DNA of 64,000 nt from positions 1 to 64,000 of the forward strand of contig PBSL01000021.1 in NCBI GenBank assembly GCA_002726205.1. Direction: 5' to 3'. The stretch comes from Planctomycetaceae bacterium (GTDB lineage: Bacteria; Planctomycetota; Planctomycetia; Planctomycetales; Planctomycetaceae). Both the position numbers and the translations under genes were made by a program. Shown piece by piece: positions 11,910 through 20,419 of this stretch. Under the pieces are notes generated by a model, which worked only from the letters and a program-made list of their open reading frames with translations, was not told the origin of the DNA and did no database searches. Position 1 is the first letter of the stretch. Every line of letters starts with the position of its first letter.

Positions 11910-13313
11910 ATGGCCCTCAAGGACAAACACGCCTTCGCCTCGGTCCGAACCCTCGGCGACCGGCTTCGTCGCCGGGAGTTCACCGCCGTCGAGTTGACCG
12001 GGTTCTTTCTTGACCGGCTCGAGACACTGGGCCCGAAACTAAACGCCGTCGTCACCGTCACGCGAGAAACTGCGCTGGCCGAGGCCGGACGGGCCGACGC
12101 CGAACTGGCCGCCGGCCGCGACCGCGGACCGCTGCACGGGATTCCCTACGGGGCCAAGGACCTGTTGGCCACCCGGGGCATCCCGACCAGCTGGGGAGCA
12201 GCACCGTGGAAGGACCGTGTGATCGATGCCGACGCCACGGTGATCCGACGACTGCGGGACGGCGGGGCGATCCTGGCAGCGAAACTGGCGATGGTCGAGA
12301 TCGCCGGGGGCCTGGGCTATCGGCAGGCGAATGCAAGTTTCACCGGGCCGGGGCTGAACCCCTGGGACACCCGCCGCTGGTCAGGCGGTTCCTCGAGCGG
12401 GCCCGGATCGGCCGTTGCCGGAGGACTGGTACCGTTTGCCATCGGATCGGAAACCTGGGGCTCGATCATGACCCCGGCCGGCTTCTGCGGACTCAGCGGA
12501 CTCAGGCCCACCTACGGTCGGGTCAGCCGCCACGGCGCGATGGCACTCTCCTGGACCATGGACAAGCTGGGACCGATGGCGCGGACGGCCGATGACTGCG
12601 GCCTGGTCCTGGCGGCCATCGCCGGTCACGACCCGGCCGACGCGACCAGTGTCGATCGCCCTTTCCAATGGTGCCGGGACTCGATCGAGAAGAAACGCCG
12701 CTTCCAGGTGGCGATCCTGAAAGGCTGCGACGATCACGTCCAGAAACCGGTGAAAAAGAACTTCCGCAAGTCGATCGACAAGCTCGAGAGGTTCTGCAAT
12801 CTCAGCGAGGTCGCTTTGCCCGACCTGCCCTACGAAGACGTGGCCGGCACCTTCATCGACTGCGAGATGGCGGCCGCCTTCGAGGGACTCGTCAGCAGCG
12901 GCGACGTCTGGGAATTGACCGCACCGGAAGATCGCCACGGCGGACACGCCGCGATGGTGATCCCGGCCAAGGACTACATCAACGCGATGCGGATTCGCCC
13001 GAAGATCCAGCGAGCCGTCGACCGGCTGTTCGACGGAATCGATGCCCTGGTCACACCCACGCTGGCAACGGTGGCCTACCCGATCGACCGGTCGTTTCGG
13101 GATTACCGTCGGGGCTTCCACGCCAGCCGGATCGGCGGAGCCGGCAATGCCGCCGGGATCCCCGCGATCAGTGTTCCCAACGGGTTCGGCGAAGACGACC
13201 TGCCGACCGGGCTGCAGATCGTCGGCCCGGCCTGGAGCGAATCGACCGTGCTCGAGATCGCCACGCGCTACCAGGACGCCACCGACTTTCACGAAAAACA
13301 CCCCGACGACTAG
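11910..13313 (+). CDS. Amidase-signature family amidohydrolase
   Basis: A 467-residue amidase that hydrolyses carboxamides through a Ser-cisSer-Lys triad. Lys83 lies in GIPYGAKD, the cis-Ser cluster is SGGSSSGPGSAVAGG (159-172), and the nucleophile Ser185 is in GSETWGSIMTPAG. The usual motif there is TGGS, so Trp replaces a normally invariant-looking glycine. Although related to GatA, no gatB or gatC is adjacent, so a role in tRNA amidation is not supported. The gene lies within a same-strand group with a Tat-type small protein, an Ntn asparaginase and NagA, suggesting catabolism of amide-bearing compounds. Confidence 0.87.
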   Translation: MALKDKHAFASVRTLGDRLRRREFTAVELTGFFLDRLETLGPKLNAVVTVTRETALAEAGRADAELAAGRDRGPLHGIPYGAKDLLATRGIPTSWGAAPWKDRVIDADATVIRRLRDGGAILAAKLAMVEIAGGLGYRQANASFTGPGLNPWDTRRWSGGSSSGPGSAVAGGLVPFAIGSETWGSIMTPAGFCGLSGLRPTYGRVSRHGAMALSWTMDKLGPMARTADDCGLVLAAIAGHDPADATSVDRPFQWCRDSIEKKRRFQVAILKGCDDHVQKPVKKNFRKSIDKLERFCNLSEVALPDLPYEDVAGTFIDCEMAAAFEGLVSSGDVWELTAPEDRHGGHAAMVIPAKDYINAMRIRPKIQRAVDRLFDGIDALVTPTLATVAYPIDRSFRDYRRGFHASRIGGAGNAAGIPAISVPNGFGEDDLPTGLQIVGPAWSESTVLEIATRYQDATDFHEKHPDD

Positions 13314-13342
13314 CAGCCGACCTGATCGGCCCGGTCCCAGCC

Positions 13343-14401
13343 ATGAGCACGACAGCCACCGCCCCCGTGATCGCGATTGCTTCCAAGAACGGCCTGGAAG
13401 CCACCCGGCTGGCCTGCCGCCAGATGCACGAGGGCGTGGATACGCTCGAGGCGGTCGTCGCCGGGGTGGGCCTGGTCGAGGACGACCCCCTTGACACCTC
13501 GGTCGGCTATGGCGGCCTGCCCAACGAGGACGGCGTCGTCGAACTCGACGCGGCGGTGATGCACGGGCCGACACACTCCGCCGGAGCTGTCGCCGCCCTG
13601 CAGGGAATCCGCCACGCCGCCCGCGTGGCCCGCGACGTGCTGTACCGTTCCGACCATGTGCTGTTGGCCGGCGACGGTGCCGGGGCCTTCGCCCGGGCCC
13701 ATGGGTTTCCCGTCGAGGACCTGTTGACCGACAAGGCCCGCCGGATCTGGCTGCACTGGAGAGAAACACTCTCGGATCGCCAGGACTGGTTGGCAGCAGC
13801 CCACCAGGACCTGCACCCCGACGTGATCGAGTTCTTCAAGATCCCCGACCCGGGCAGCAGTCCAACCCGGGACAGCCAGGACACGACCGTGCAGGCCGAC
13901 ACGGCTGCTGCCGGACGATTCGGCCCCGACTACCACCGCCCCACCGGCACGATCCACTGCGCCGGCCGCAATGCCGCCGGCGAACTCTCCTGCACGACCT
14001 CCACCAGCGGCCTCGCCTTCAAACGCCCGGGACGAATTGGCGACTCACCGATCCCCGGCGCCGGACTCTACGTCGATAACGCGATCGCCTCCTGCGGAAG
14101 CACCGGGCGGGGCGAGGCCAACCTGACAGACCAGGGCAGTTTCGCCGTGGTCGAATTGATCCGCAACGGCCGCTCGCCCCTCGACGCCGGGATCGAGGTC
14201 CTCCAGCGGGTGCTCGCGCACACGCCATCCCGGTTGACCGACGAGCGGGGTCGCCCCAGCTACAATCTCACCTACTATATCCTCACCCGCGACGGCCACC
14301 ACGCCGGGGTCAGCCTCTGGGGTCCAACCCCCTACGCGGTGACCGACAGTTCCGGCACCCGCCTGGAACAGTGCCACGCCCTCCACCAACGGGAAGCCTG
14401 A
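13343..14401 (+). CDS. Ntn-hydrolase asparaginase (glycosylasparaginase / isoaspartyl peptidase family)
   Basis: A 352-residue precursor of the N-terminal nucleophile family that cleaves itself into alpha and beta chains and hydrolyses N4-GlcNAc-asparagine or isoaspartyl bonds. ATG 13343 starts at VIAIASKNGLEA, with the substrate-pocket motif DTSVGYGGLPNEDG (about 51-64). The cleavage site should be at Thr203 (HRPTGTIHCAG), where relatives have T-[IV]-G; here His follows. The beta chain carries STSGLAFKRPGRIGDSPIPG and ASCGSTGRGE, both typical of the family. DTSVGYGGLPNEDG and the neighbouring nagA favour the glycosylasparaginase branch over plant-type asparaginase. It starts 29 bases after the amidase stop. 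Confidence 0.88.
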   Translation: MSTTATAPVIAIASKNGLEATRLACRQMHEGVDTLEAVVAGVGLVEDDPLDTSVGYGGLPNEDGVVELDAAVMHGPTHSAGAVAALQGIRHAARVARDVLYRSDHVLLAGDGAGAFARAHGFPVEDLLTDKARRIWLHWRETLSDRQDWLAAAHQDLHPDVIEFFKIPDPGSSPTRDSQDTTVQADTAAAGRFGPDYHRPTGTIHCAGRNAAGELSCTTSTSGLAFKRPGRIGDSPIPGAGLYVDNAIASCGSTGRGEANLTDQGSFAVVELIRNGRSPLDAGIEVLQRVLAHTPSRLTDERGRPSYNLTYYILTRDGHHAGVSLWGPTPYAVTDSSGTRLEQCHALHQREA

Positions 14402-14468
14402 TCGCCACCGACAACCGCTGCGACCAGCGACAGCGCTACCCAGCCCGACACGCCAGAAGGCCCCGGCC

Positions 14469-15665
14469 ATGAGCCCGATCCTGCATGCCCGTCGTTACGA
14501 CACGGCCGAGCCAATCGCCATCCGCCTCGCCGATGGCCGGATCGACGAGATCACCCCGGCCTGGCCCGACAATCGGGCCGACGACTGGCCCTTCGTGGCC
14601 CCGGGACTGTTCGACCTGCAGATCAACGGTCACGGGGGAACCTGGTTCAGCAACCAGGGACTGACGGCCGACGACGTGATTTCAGTCCTCGAACCACACT
14701 TCGCTCACGGCGTCACCAGGCTGTGCCCCACGCTGATCACCGCCTCGACACAAGCCCTGGCGGCCGGTTTTGCTGCCATCGACGAGGCCTGCCGACAGCA
14801 ACCCTGGGTCGAACGGATGGTGCCCGGCTGCCACCTGGAAGGCCCCTACATTTCCGACGTCGACGGGCCCCGTGGAGCCCACCCGCTCGAGCACATTCGC
14901 CCGGCCGACTATGACGAGTTTTCCCGGCTCCAGGAAATTGCCGGGGGCCGCATCCGCCTGGTCACGCTGGCACCGGAAGTCGAGCAGGCGGTGCCGTTCA
15001 TCAAACGTGCCGTCGCCGACGGGGTGGTGGTCGCCATCGGCCACACCGCGGCCGAACCCGACCAGATCTCGGCCGCGGTCGACGCGGGAGCCAGGCTCAG
15101 CACACACCTGGGCAACGGTGCCCACGGGACAATCCGACGGCATCCCAACTACATCTGGCAACAACTGGCCGACCCGCGGTTGCACGCGAGCCTCATCACC
15201 GACGGGCACCACCTGCCGCCCAGTGTCATCCGTGCCATCCTGGAAACCAAGACGCCCGCCCGCAGCATCATCACCTGCGACGCGGCCGGGCTGGCCGGGT
15301 GTCCACCGGGGGTCTACCAGGAAGGATCGATGGACGTGGAGATCCTCGAGGACGGGCGAATCGTGATCGCTGGACAACAGCAGTTGCTGGCCGGCAGCAG
15401 CCTGTCGACCGACACCTGCGTGGCCCACGCCATCTCCGTCGCCGACATCTCGCGCGGCGACGCGTTCGACATGGCCGGGGCCAACCCGGCCCGCTTGCTC
15501 GGATTCGAGGCAATCGAACTCAAACCCGGCTCCCGCGCTGACCTGCTCGTGTTTCACCATGCAGGACCCGGACACCCACTGGAAATCGTCGCTACGCTCG
15601 CCTGCGGTGAAATTCGATTCGGCGCCATCCCCGAACAAACCGTTCTCGTGTCGGCCCGCGATTGA
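14469..15665 (+). CDS. nagA: N-acetylglucosamine-6-phosphate deacetylase
   Basis: A 398-residue TIM-barrel amidohydrolase predicted to remove acetate from GlcNAc-6-phosphate. Family landmarks are GLFDLQINGHGG (46-57), the metal ligand Glu124 in HLEGPYIS, His192 in AIGHTAAE, His213 in STHLGNGAHG, and catalytic Asp271 in TCDAAGLAG. Length and motif order fit NagA. No nagB or kinase gene is in the window, so the rest of the route must lie elsewhere. It ends the group 11487-15665, and its proximity to a glycosylasparaginase-type enzyme suggests that released GlcNAc is processed here. Confidence 0.88.
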   Translation: MSPILHARRYDTAEPIAIRLADGRIDEITPAWPDNRADDWPFVAPGLFDLQINGHGGTWFSNQGLTADDVISVLEPHFAHGVTRLCPTLITASTQALAAGFAAIDEACRQQPWVERMVPGCHLEGPYISDVDGPRGAHPLEHIRPADYDEFSRLQEIAGGRIRLVTLAPEVEQAVPFIKRAVADGVVVAIGHTAAEPDQISAAVDAGARLSTHLGNGAHGTIRRHPNYIWQQLADPRLHASLITDGHHLPPSVIRAILETKTPARSIITCDAAGLAGCPPGVYQEGSMDVEILEDGRIVIAGQQQLLAGSSLSTDTCVAHAISVADISRGDAFDMAGANPARLLGFEAIELKPGSRADLLVFHHAGPGHPLEIVATLACGEIRFGAIPEQTVLVSARD

Positions 15666-15700
15666 CCGGCCGGCGGTCATGACGGCATCATCGCGCGTGC

Positions 15701-15728
15701 TTGCCTGCCGGTGACAATTTGGTAGGAT
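15701..15728 (+). promoter_or_regulatory. Candidate promoter upstream of the Ser/Thr kinase gene
   Basis: TTGCCT (15701-15706) and TAGGAT (15723-15728) are 16 bases apart, about 105 bases before the kinase ATG. The match to sigma-70 consensus is moderate. A poly-T/pyrimidine stretch precedes the ATG at 15840. Confidence 0.3.
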
Positions 15729-15839
15729 CGCATTTCAGGAACGGGCCAACCTGCCGTGTTGTGGCTGCGCCCGAACCGTGGGGGGGGCCGCGACCTGAGT
15801 CGTTGCACCTTTCTTTTTTTGTCCTGTCATTTCTCTGCC

Positions 15840-17294
15840 ATGGCTGTTTCAAGCCTCAACGAATTCGCCAAGCAACTCACCCGTCTACGGCTGATCGACA
15901 CCGGCGAACTCCAGCAATGCCTGCAGGAGTTACCCGCGGCGGTGCAGACGCCCGACGGGTTGATGGAGGCGTTGCAACGTCAGAACCTGCTGACGAACTA
16001 CCAGGTCAACAAGCTCAAGAAGGGCGACACCGACGGCCTGGTCCTGGGGAACGCGAAGTTGCTGTATCGCAACGGGGCGGGCAGCTTCGCCCGTGTCTTT
16101 CGTGCCGTTTCGATCGAATCCGGCGAGATGCTCGGGGTGAAGTTACTGCGGCAACGCTGGACCGCCGACCCCGAAGCGGTCGCGCAGTTTCATCGAGAGG
16201 CCGAACTGCTCAAGCCCCTGCGGCACCCCAACATCGTGCCGATTTACCAGGTCGGCATCGAAGGCGAACATCACTTTTTTACGATGGAGTTCATCGTCGG
16301 GGGCAACCTCGGCGACATGATGAAGATCCGCGGCGCCCTTTCGCCAGTCGACGCCACCCGCTGTGCCCTGGACATGGCCCAGGGGCTGCGTTACACACTC
16401 GCGAAGGGGATTTCCCATCGCGACCTGAAACGGACCAACGTCCTGCTAGCCACCAATGGCCAGGCCAAGCTCGTCGATTTCGGACTGGGAGCTGACGAGG
16501 CCCTGCATGGTGGAAAGAAGAAAAAGGCCCAACGTTCTGTCGACTACGCCACGCTCGAGGACAACACCGGGGCCCCGCGAAACGACCCTCGCAGCGACCT
16601 CTATTTCCTCGGCAGCATCTTCTATGAACTTCTCGCCGGACAACCGGCCTACCCGCGTGCCAAGACCCGGGAAGACCGGCAGCAATTCAGCCGGTTCTGG
16701 AATGCCCAACCGATCAACACCGTCAAGCCGGGACTGCCGGCCTACGTGGTTGATGCCGTCGATCGGCTGATGCATCTGAGCCCCGACTCGAGACACCAGT
16801 CGCCCACCGAAGCCTGTGACGAACTCAGCAACGTCCTCGATCGGCTCGACACCCAGCCCCGTGACGGCGGACAGGCTGCCGAGTCGTCCAGCGCCGCGAG
16901 TTCGGAGCCGACACTGATGTTCGTCGAACGGCGGCCCGATCAGCAGGCGTTGTTGAGAGATTTCTTCACGAGCCGCGGATTCCGGGTGTTGCTCGTCGGC
17001 GACCTGCAGCGGGCCCTGAACCGTCTTGGCTCGTCACCGCCGGACGGCCTGGTGTTGATGGGCAGTTCAATCGGCCGGGAAATCCTCGACGGTTTCAAGG
17101 ACGCGGTCCGCCGCAGCCAGGGCAGGCCGATCGTCCAGGTCGCCGTACTCTCGAAAGACCAGCTCACCTGGGAAAGACGTCTCGACGACACACTCTCGGA
17201 GACGGCCCGTGTGTTGACACACCCGCTCGTACTCGGGGACCTGATGACAGAGATCCAGGAAGCCCTGGCGTGTTGCAGCGAGATGCGGCGTTGA
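15840..17294 (+). CDS. Ser/Thr protein kinase with C-terminal receiver-like domain
   Basis: A 484-residue Hanks-type kinase. ATG 15840 begins MAVSSLNEFA; residues 1-65 form a small helical domain (LTRLRLIDTGELQQCL, LLTNYQVNKLKKG) often found before planctomycete kinases. Catalytic features: Gly-loop NGAGSFARVF (loose), Lys101 in GVKLL, Glu120, HRDLKRTN (Asp195, Asn200), DFG 213-215, and activation segment SVDYATLEDN. No transmembrane segment is evident. Residues 357-478 resemble a two-component receiver fold (TLMFVERRPDQQALLRDFF, PPDGLVLMGSSI) but the phospho-acceptor position reads Met/Gly rather than Asp and the conserved Lys is missing. The 3' end overlaps the next gene by 25 bases. Confidence 0.87.
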   Translation: MAVSSLNEFAKQLTRLRLIDTGELQQCLQELPAAVQTPDGLMEALQRQNLLTNYQVNKLKKGDTDGLVLGNAKLLYRNGAGSFARVFRAVSIESGEMLGVKLLRQRWTADPEAVAQFHREAELLKPLRHPNIVPIYQVGIEGEHHFFTMEFIVGGNLGDMMKIRGALSPVDATRCALDMAQGLRYTLAKGISHRDLKRTNVLLATNGQAKLVDFGLGADEALHGGKKKKAQRSVDYATLEDNTGAPRNDPRSDLYFLGSIFYELLAGQPAYPRAKTREDRQQFSRFWNAQPINTVKPGLPAYVVDAVDRLMHLSPDSRHQSPTEACDELSNVLDRLDTQPRDGGQAAESSSAASSEPTLMFVERRPDQQALLRDFFTSRGFRVLLVGDLQRALNRLGSSPPDGLVLMGSSIGREILDGFKDAVRRSQGRPIVQVAVLSKDQLTWERRLDDTLSETARVLTHPLVLGDLMTEIQEALACCSEMRR

Positions 17295-18295
17295 GTGCCA
17301 GCGACGCTGAGGTCCGGTTCGGCATCCTGGGCACGGCCCGGATCGCGACCAAACTCGTTCCGGCGATCCAGCAGGCCAGCGGGGCCCGGTTGTCGGTCGT
17401 CGCCAGTCGCGACCCGGAGCGGGCCCGGCAATGGGCCCAGGCCGAGGGCGTGCCGCTGGGCGTCGAGGGCTACCAGCGGGTACTCGACGATCCCGACATC
17501 GACGCCGTCTATATCCCGTTGCCCAACGCGATGCACCACGAATGGACGCTGGCCGCCGCCGAGGCGGGCAAGCACGTGCTGTGCGAAAAGCCGCTGGGCG
17601 TCAATGTCTCACAGGCCGAGGAAATGGCGGCAGCCTGCCGGGAACACGGCGTGCAATTGATGGACGGCGTGATGTGGGTCCACCATCCCCGCGCCCAGGC
17701 GATGAAAGAACAGCTGGTGTCGGGGCCACTGGGAGAACTCCGCCGTGTCACCTCGGCCTTCACCTTTCGCTTCGATGAGATTCCCGATTACGACATTCGG
17801 CTGGACCCGTTGATGGGCGGCGGTTCGCTGGGCGACCTGGGCTGGTACTGCTGCCGGGCGACATTGTGGGCCTTCGACACGCTGCCACACAGGGTCTTCG
17901 CCGCCGCCCGCTACTTCCGCGACGTCGACATGAACCTCTCGGCCCTGCTCTGGTACGACGACCAGCGGATGGCATCGTTTGACTGCGGGTTCGACGTCGA
18001 GTTGAGGAAATGGTTCGAGGTGGCCGGCACCACCGGCTCGCTCGTCTGCGACGATTTCCTGCGGCCCTGGGACCAGGCCCGGCCGAGGTTCTGGACCCAC
18101 GATCGCAACGGGTTGATCGCCCAGCACACCGCCGACGCACCGATCCAGGAAGTGGTAATGGTCGAGAACTTCTGCCAGGCGGTCCGCTCGGGAACTCTCC
18201 GCGAGGACTGGGTCGCCGACGCCGTGGCGACACAACGGATGTGTGATGCCCTGCAACGCTCGGCCCGGGAGGAAAAGGTGGTCGAGCTGGCCTAG
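17270..18295 (+). CDS. Gfo/Idh/MocA-family NAD(P)-dependent oxidoreductase
   Basis: A 341-residue cytoplasmic dehydrogenase likely acting on a sugar or cyclitol. The N-terminal Rossmann motif is GILGTARIATKLV, followed by VYIPLPNAMHHEW and CEKPLGVN, the family signature with the catalytic Lys. The C-terminal substrate domain contains GGGSLGDLGWYC and ends HxxxQ-less, resembling the dihydrodiol-dehydrogenase branch. GTG 17270 overlaps the kinase gene by 25 bases; TTG 17291, which overlaps the kinase stop as TTGA, is an alternative start. Either way translational coupling to the kinase is likely, though no functional link is apparent. Confidence 0.85.
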   Translation: MLQRDAALSASDAEVRFGILGTARIATKLVPAIQQASGARLSVVASRDPERARQWAQAEGVPLGVEGYQRVLDDPDIDAVYIPLPNAMHHEWTLAAAEAGKHVLCEKPLGVNVSQAEEMAAACREHGVQLMDGVMWVHHPRAQAMKEQLVSGPLGELRRVTSAFTFRFDEIPDYDIRLDPLMGGGSLGDLGWYCCRATLWAFDTLPHRVFAAARYFRDVDMNLSALLWYDDQRMASFDCGFDVELRKWFEVAGTTGSLVCDDFLRPWDQARPRFWTHDRNGLIAQHTADAPIQEVVMVENFCQAVRSGTLREDWVADAVATQRMCDALQRSAREEKVVELA

Positions 18296-18315
18296 CGACC
18301 CTCGAGCCGAGTCAC

Positions 18316-18343
18316 TTGCAAGCCCCCACCGCCGCGCTATAAT
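18316..18343 (+). promoter_or_regulatory. Candidate sigma-70 promoter for tRNA-Gly and trigger factor
   Basis: TTGCAA (18316-18321), a 16-base spacer and a perfect TATAAT (18338-18343) lie 30 bases before the tRNA. This is the best promoter match seen in the window. The 27-base gap from tRNA to the trigger factor ATG suggests one transcript covers both. Confidence 0.6.
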
Positions 18344-18373
18344 CGACTCGGCCGCCGTGCGGCGGAGCCGCTG

Positions 18374-18445
18374 GCGGGAGTAGCTCAGTGGTAGAGCACC
18401 ACGTTGCCAACGTGGATGTCGCGGGTTCGAATCCCGTCTCCCGCT
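18374..18445 (+). tRNA. tRNA-Gly(GCC)
   Basis: 72 bases fold as a standard cloverleaf: acceptor GCGGGAG/CTCCCGC, D arm GCTC-AGTGGTA-GAGC, anticodon arm CCACG-TTGCCAA-CGTGG with anticodon GCC, T arm GCGGG-TTCGAAT-CCCGT (one G-T pair). The 3' CCA is not encoded. Confidence 0.97.
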
Positions 18446-18472
18446 CTCTGTTTCGTTCAAGGAATCGACCCG

Positions 18473-20284
18473 ATGAATTTCGACGATGAGACGCCAACCG
18501 GATCGGAAAGCGACGCCGGTTCCGAATCGGTCGATCCGACCGAAGACTCCCACGAATCCGACACCGAAACGGCTGTCGTCGAGACCGCCGACGCCGGTGC
18601 CGCTTCGGAAACCACCGCTGAAGGCGGGGCCGAAACCGAGTCGGCCGACGGTGCCGACGGTGCCGACGGTGCCGACGCGTTGCCCGGCGGAACGCCGCGG
18701 ATGGCGCTCGAGGTGGATATCAGCGATACGGGTCCGTGCCAGAAGCACGTCGTGATCAAGGTACCCCGCAAGGACATCGACGCCGTCCACGGCCTGGCCG
18801 TCGGAGAACTCATCGGTACCGCCGAGGTGCCCGGTTTCCGCAAGGGGCATGTGCCGGCAGAACTCGTGGCCAAGCGCTTCCGGCAGGAACTGGCCGACGA
18901 GGTCAAGCAGAAGCTGCTCATCGGCAGCCTCGAACAACTCGCCGTGGACCACGATCTCGATCCGATCAACGAACCCAATCTCGATGTCGACATGATCGAG
19001 ATCCCCGATGAGGGCGATTTCGAATACGAGTTCGACGTCGAGGTCCGTCCCGACTTTGACCTGCCCGACTACAAGGGGCTGAAAATCGACCGCCCGGTTC
19101 GCGAGGTCACCGACGGGGACGTCGATGACTACCTGCAGCAGTTTCTGTTGCAGTACGCGCACCTGCACGACCACGACGGAGCCGCCGGGCCGGGGGATGC
19201 GATCGTCGCAGATCTCGAGTTCACTCATGACGGCCAGACCACTCGAACCATCGAGGGCCAGGTACTGCACCTGTGGCCGGTGCTGAGGTTCCGCGACGCC
19301 CAGCTCGACGGATTCGCCGAACTGATGACCGGGGTGACTGCCGGCGAGCAACGCGGCACCGAGTTGACCGTTGCCCTCGAGGCGGAAAACGTGGCGATGC
19401 GAGGCGAGACCGTCTCGCTGACACTGAAAGTCGAGGCAGTCAAGCAGACCCACCTGCCCGACCTCGACGAAGAACTCCTCGAACGGCTCGGCGTCGATGA
19501 TGAAGCCTCGCTGCGGGAGGCACTCAAGAGCAGCCTTGAACGGCAGGCCGAATTCCAGCAGCGACAGGCCACCCGATCGCAGGTACTCGAACAGATCACC
19601 GAAAGTGCCAACTGGGAATTGCCCGAGGAACTCGTGTCGAAGCAGACCGAGAACGCGCTGCGACGCGAGATCCTCGAAATGCAGCAGGCGGGATTCACGT
19701 CGCAGGAGATCCAGGCCCGCGAGAACGAGATTCGCCAGAACGCCGTTTCGACCACCCGCCAGGCAATGAAAGAACACTTCGTACTCGACCGGATCGCCGA
19801 GACCGAGGAGATCGATATCACCGCTGCCGATCTCGACAGCGAGATCCAGCTGATGGCGATGCAGTCCGGAGAAAGCCCCCGGCGACTGCGGGCACGACTG
19901 ATCAAGAGCGGGATGATCGAAAATCTCGAAGCCCAGGTCCGTGAACGCAAGTCGATCGACATCATCCTCGAGCATGCCGAGTTCAATGACACCGAGGCCG
20001 AACCACCCGTCCAGGAACTCGTCACGACCGTCGAACAGTCGATCTGCCAGTCGAGCTCGTATGCCGACGCAGCGGCGGCCGAAGAAGCCACCAGCGACAC
20101 CGCGGCAGAGGAACAAGCCGGTGACGACGCGGCAGCCGGGACTGACGACGCGGCAGCCGAGACTGACGACGCGGCAACCGAGACTGACGACGCGGCAGCC
20201 GGGACTGACGACGAGAGCCCGGCCGAAGAAGAAGCCGATGCCTCGGACGAGGCCTCGGGGTCCGAGAGTGATGACGGCGAGTGA
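18473..20284 (+). CDS. tig: Trigger factor with acidic N- and C-terminal extensions
   Basis: Trigger factor binds the ribosome exit tunnel and chaperones nascent chains. ATG 18473 gives 603 residues, well above the usual 430-450. The excess is an acidic low-complexity head (residues 1-75, Asp/Glu/Ser/Thr/Ala) and an acidic tail (about 525-603) built partly of TDDAAAG/E heptads. Between them are the ribosome-binding domain with GFRKGHVP (the GFRxGxxP signature), a FKBP-like PPIase region (about 235-325, PGDAIVADLEF) that looks weakly conserved, and the helical C-terminal arms. It follows tRNA-Gly by 27 bases and precedes two clpP genes, a common tig-clpP order. Confidence 0.93.
   Translation: MNFDDETPTGSESDAGSESVDPTEDSHESDTETAVVETADAGAASETTAEGGAETESADGADGADGADALPGGTPRMALEVDISDTGPCQKHVVIKVPRKDIDAVHGLAVGELIGTAEVPGFRKGHVPAELVAKRFRQELADEVKQKLLIGSLEQLAVDHDLDPINEPNLDVDMIEIPDEGDFEYEFDVEVRPDFDLPDYKGLKIDRPVREVTDGDVDDYLQQFLLQYAHLHDHDGAAGPGDAIVADLEFTHDGQTTRTIEGQVLHLWPVLRFRDAQLDGFAELMTGVTAGEQRGTELTVALEAENVAMRGETVSLTLKVEAVKQTHLPDLDEELLERLGVDDEASLREALKSSLERQAEFQQRQATRSQVLEQITESANWELPEELVSKQTENALRREILEMQQAGFTSQEIQARENEIRQNAVSTTRQAMKEHFVLDRIAETEEIDITAADLDSEIQLMAMQSGESPRRLRARLIKSGMIENLEAQVRERKSIDIILEHAEFNDTEAEPPVQELVTTVEQSICQSSSYADAAAAEEATSDTAAEEQAGDDAAAGTDDAAAETDDAATETDDAAAGTDDESPAEEEADASDEASGSESDDGE
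20123..20206 (+). repeat. 21-bp tandem repeat inside the trigger factor gene, four copies
   Basis: Four head-to-tail units of the form gacgacgcggcagccgggact differ at one or two bases each and encode the heptapeptide DDAAAGT/ET. The unit keeps the frame, so length variation would be tolerated. Confidence 0.9.
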
Positions 20285-20419
20285 ACTGACCGGGAATCTT
20301 CGACGGCGATCGTGCCTTGACGGTCCCCGGGAACATCGGATATCCAACGTCCACTGCCCCGTCCTGAGTGGGACGAGGCGTAATCTCCAAGGTCGAGCTG
20401 ATACGGGAGGATCCACCGG

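Noticed and set aside
20341-20400. CIRCE or other heat-shock operator upstream of clpP
   Set aside because: Only a short CGTCC/GGACG hairpin is present; it does not match the CIRCE consensus.
17609-20416. 935-codon minus-strand frame across the oxidoreductase, tRNA and trigger factor
   Set aside because: It runs antisense to a tRNA and two well-supported genes; the apparent repeats reflect the acidic tail repeats of trigger factor.
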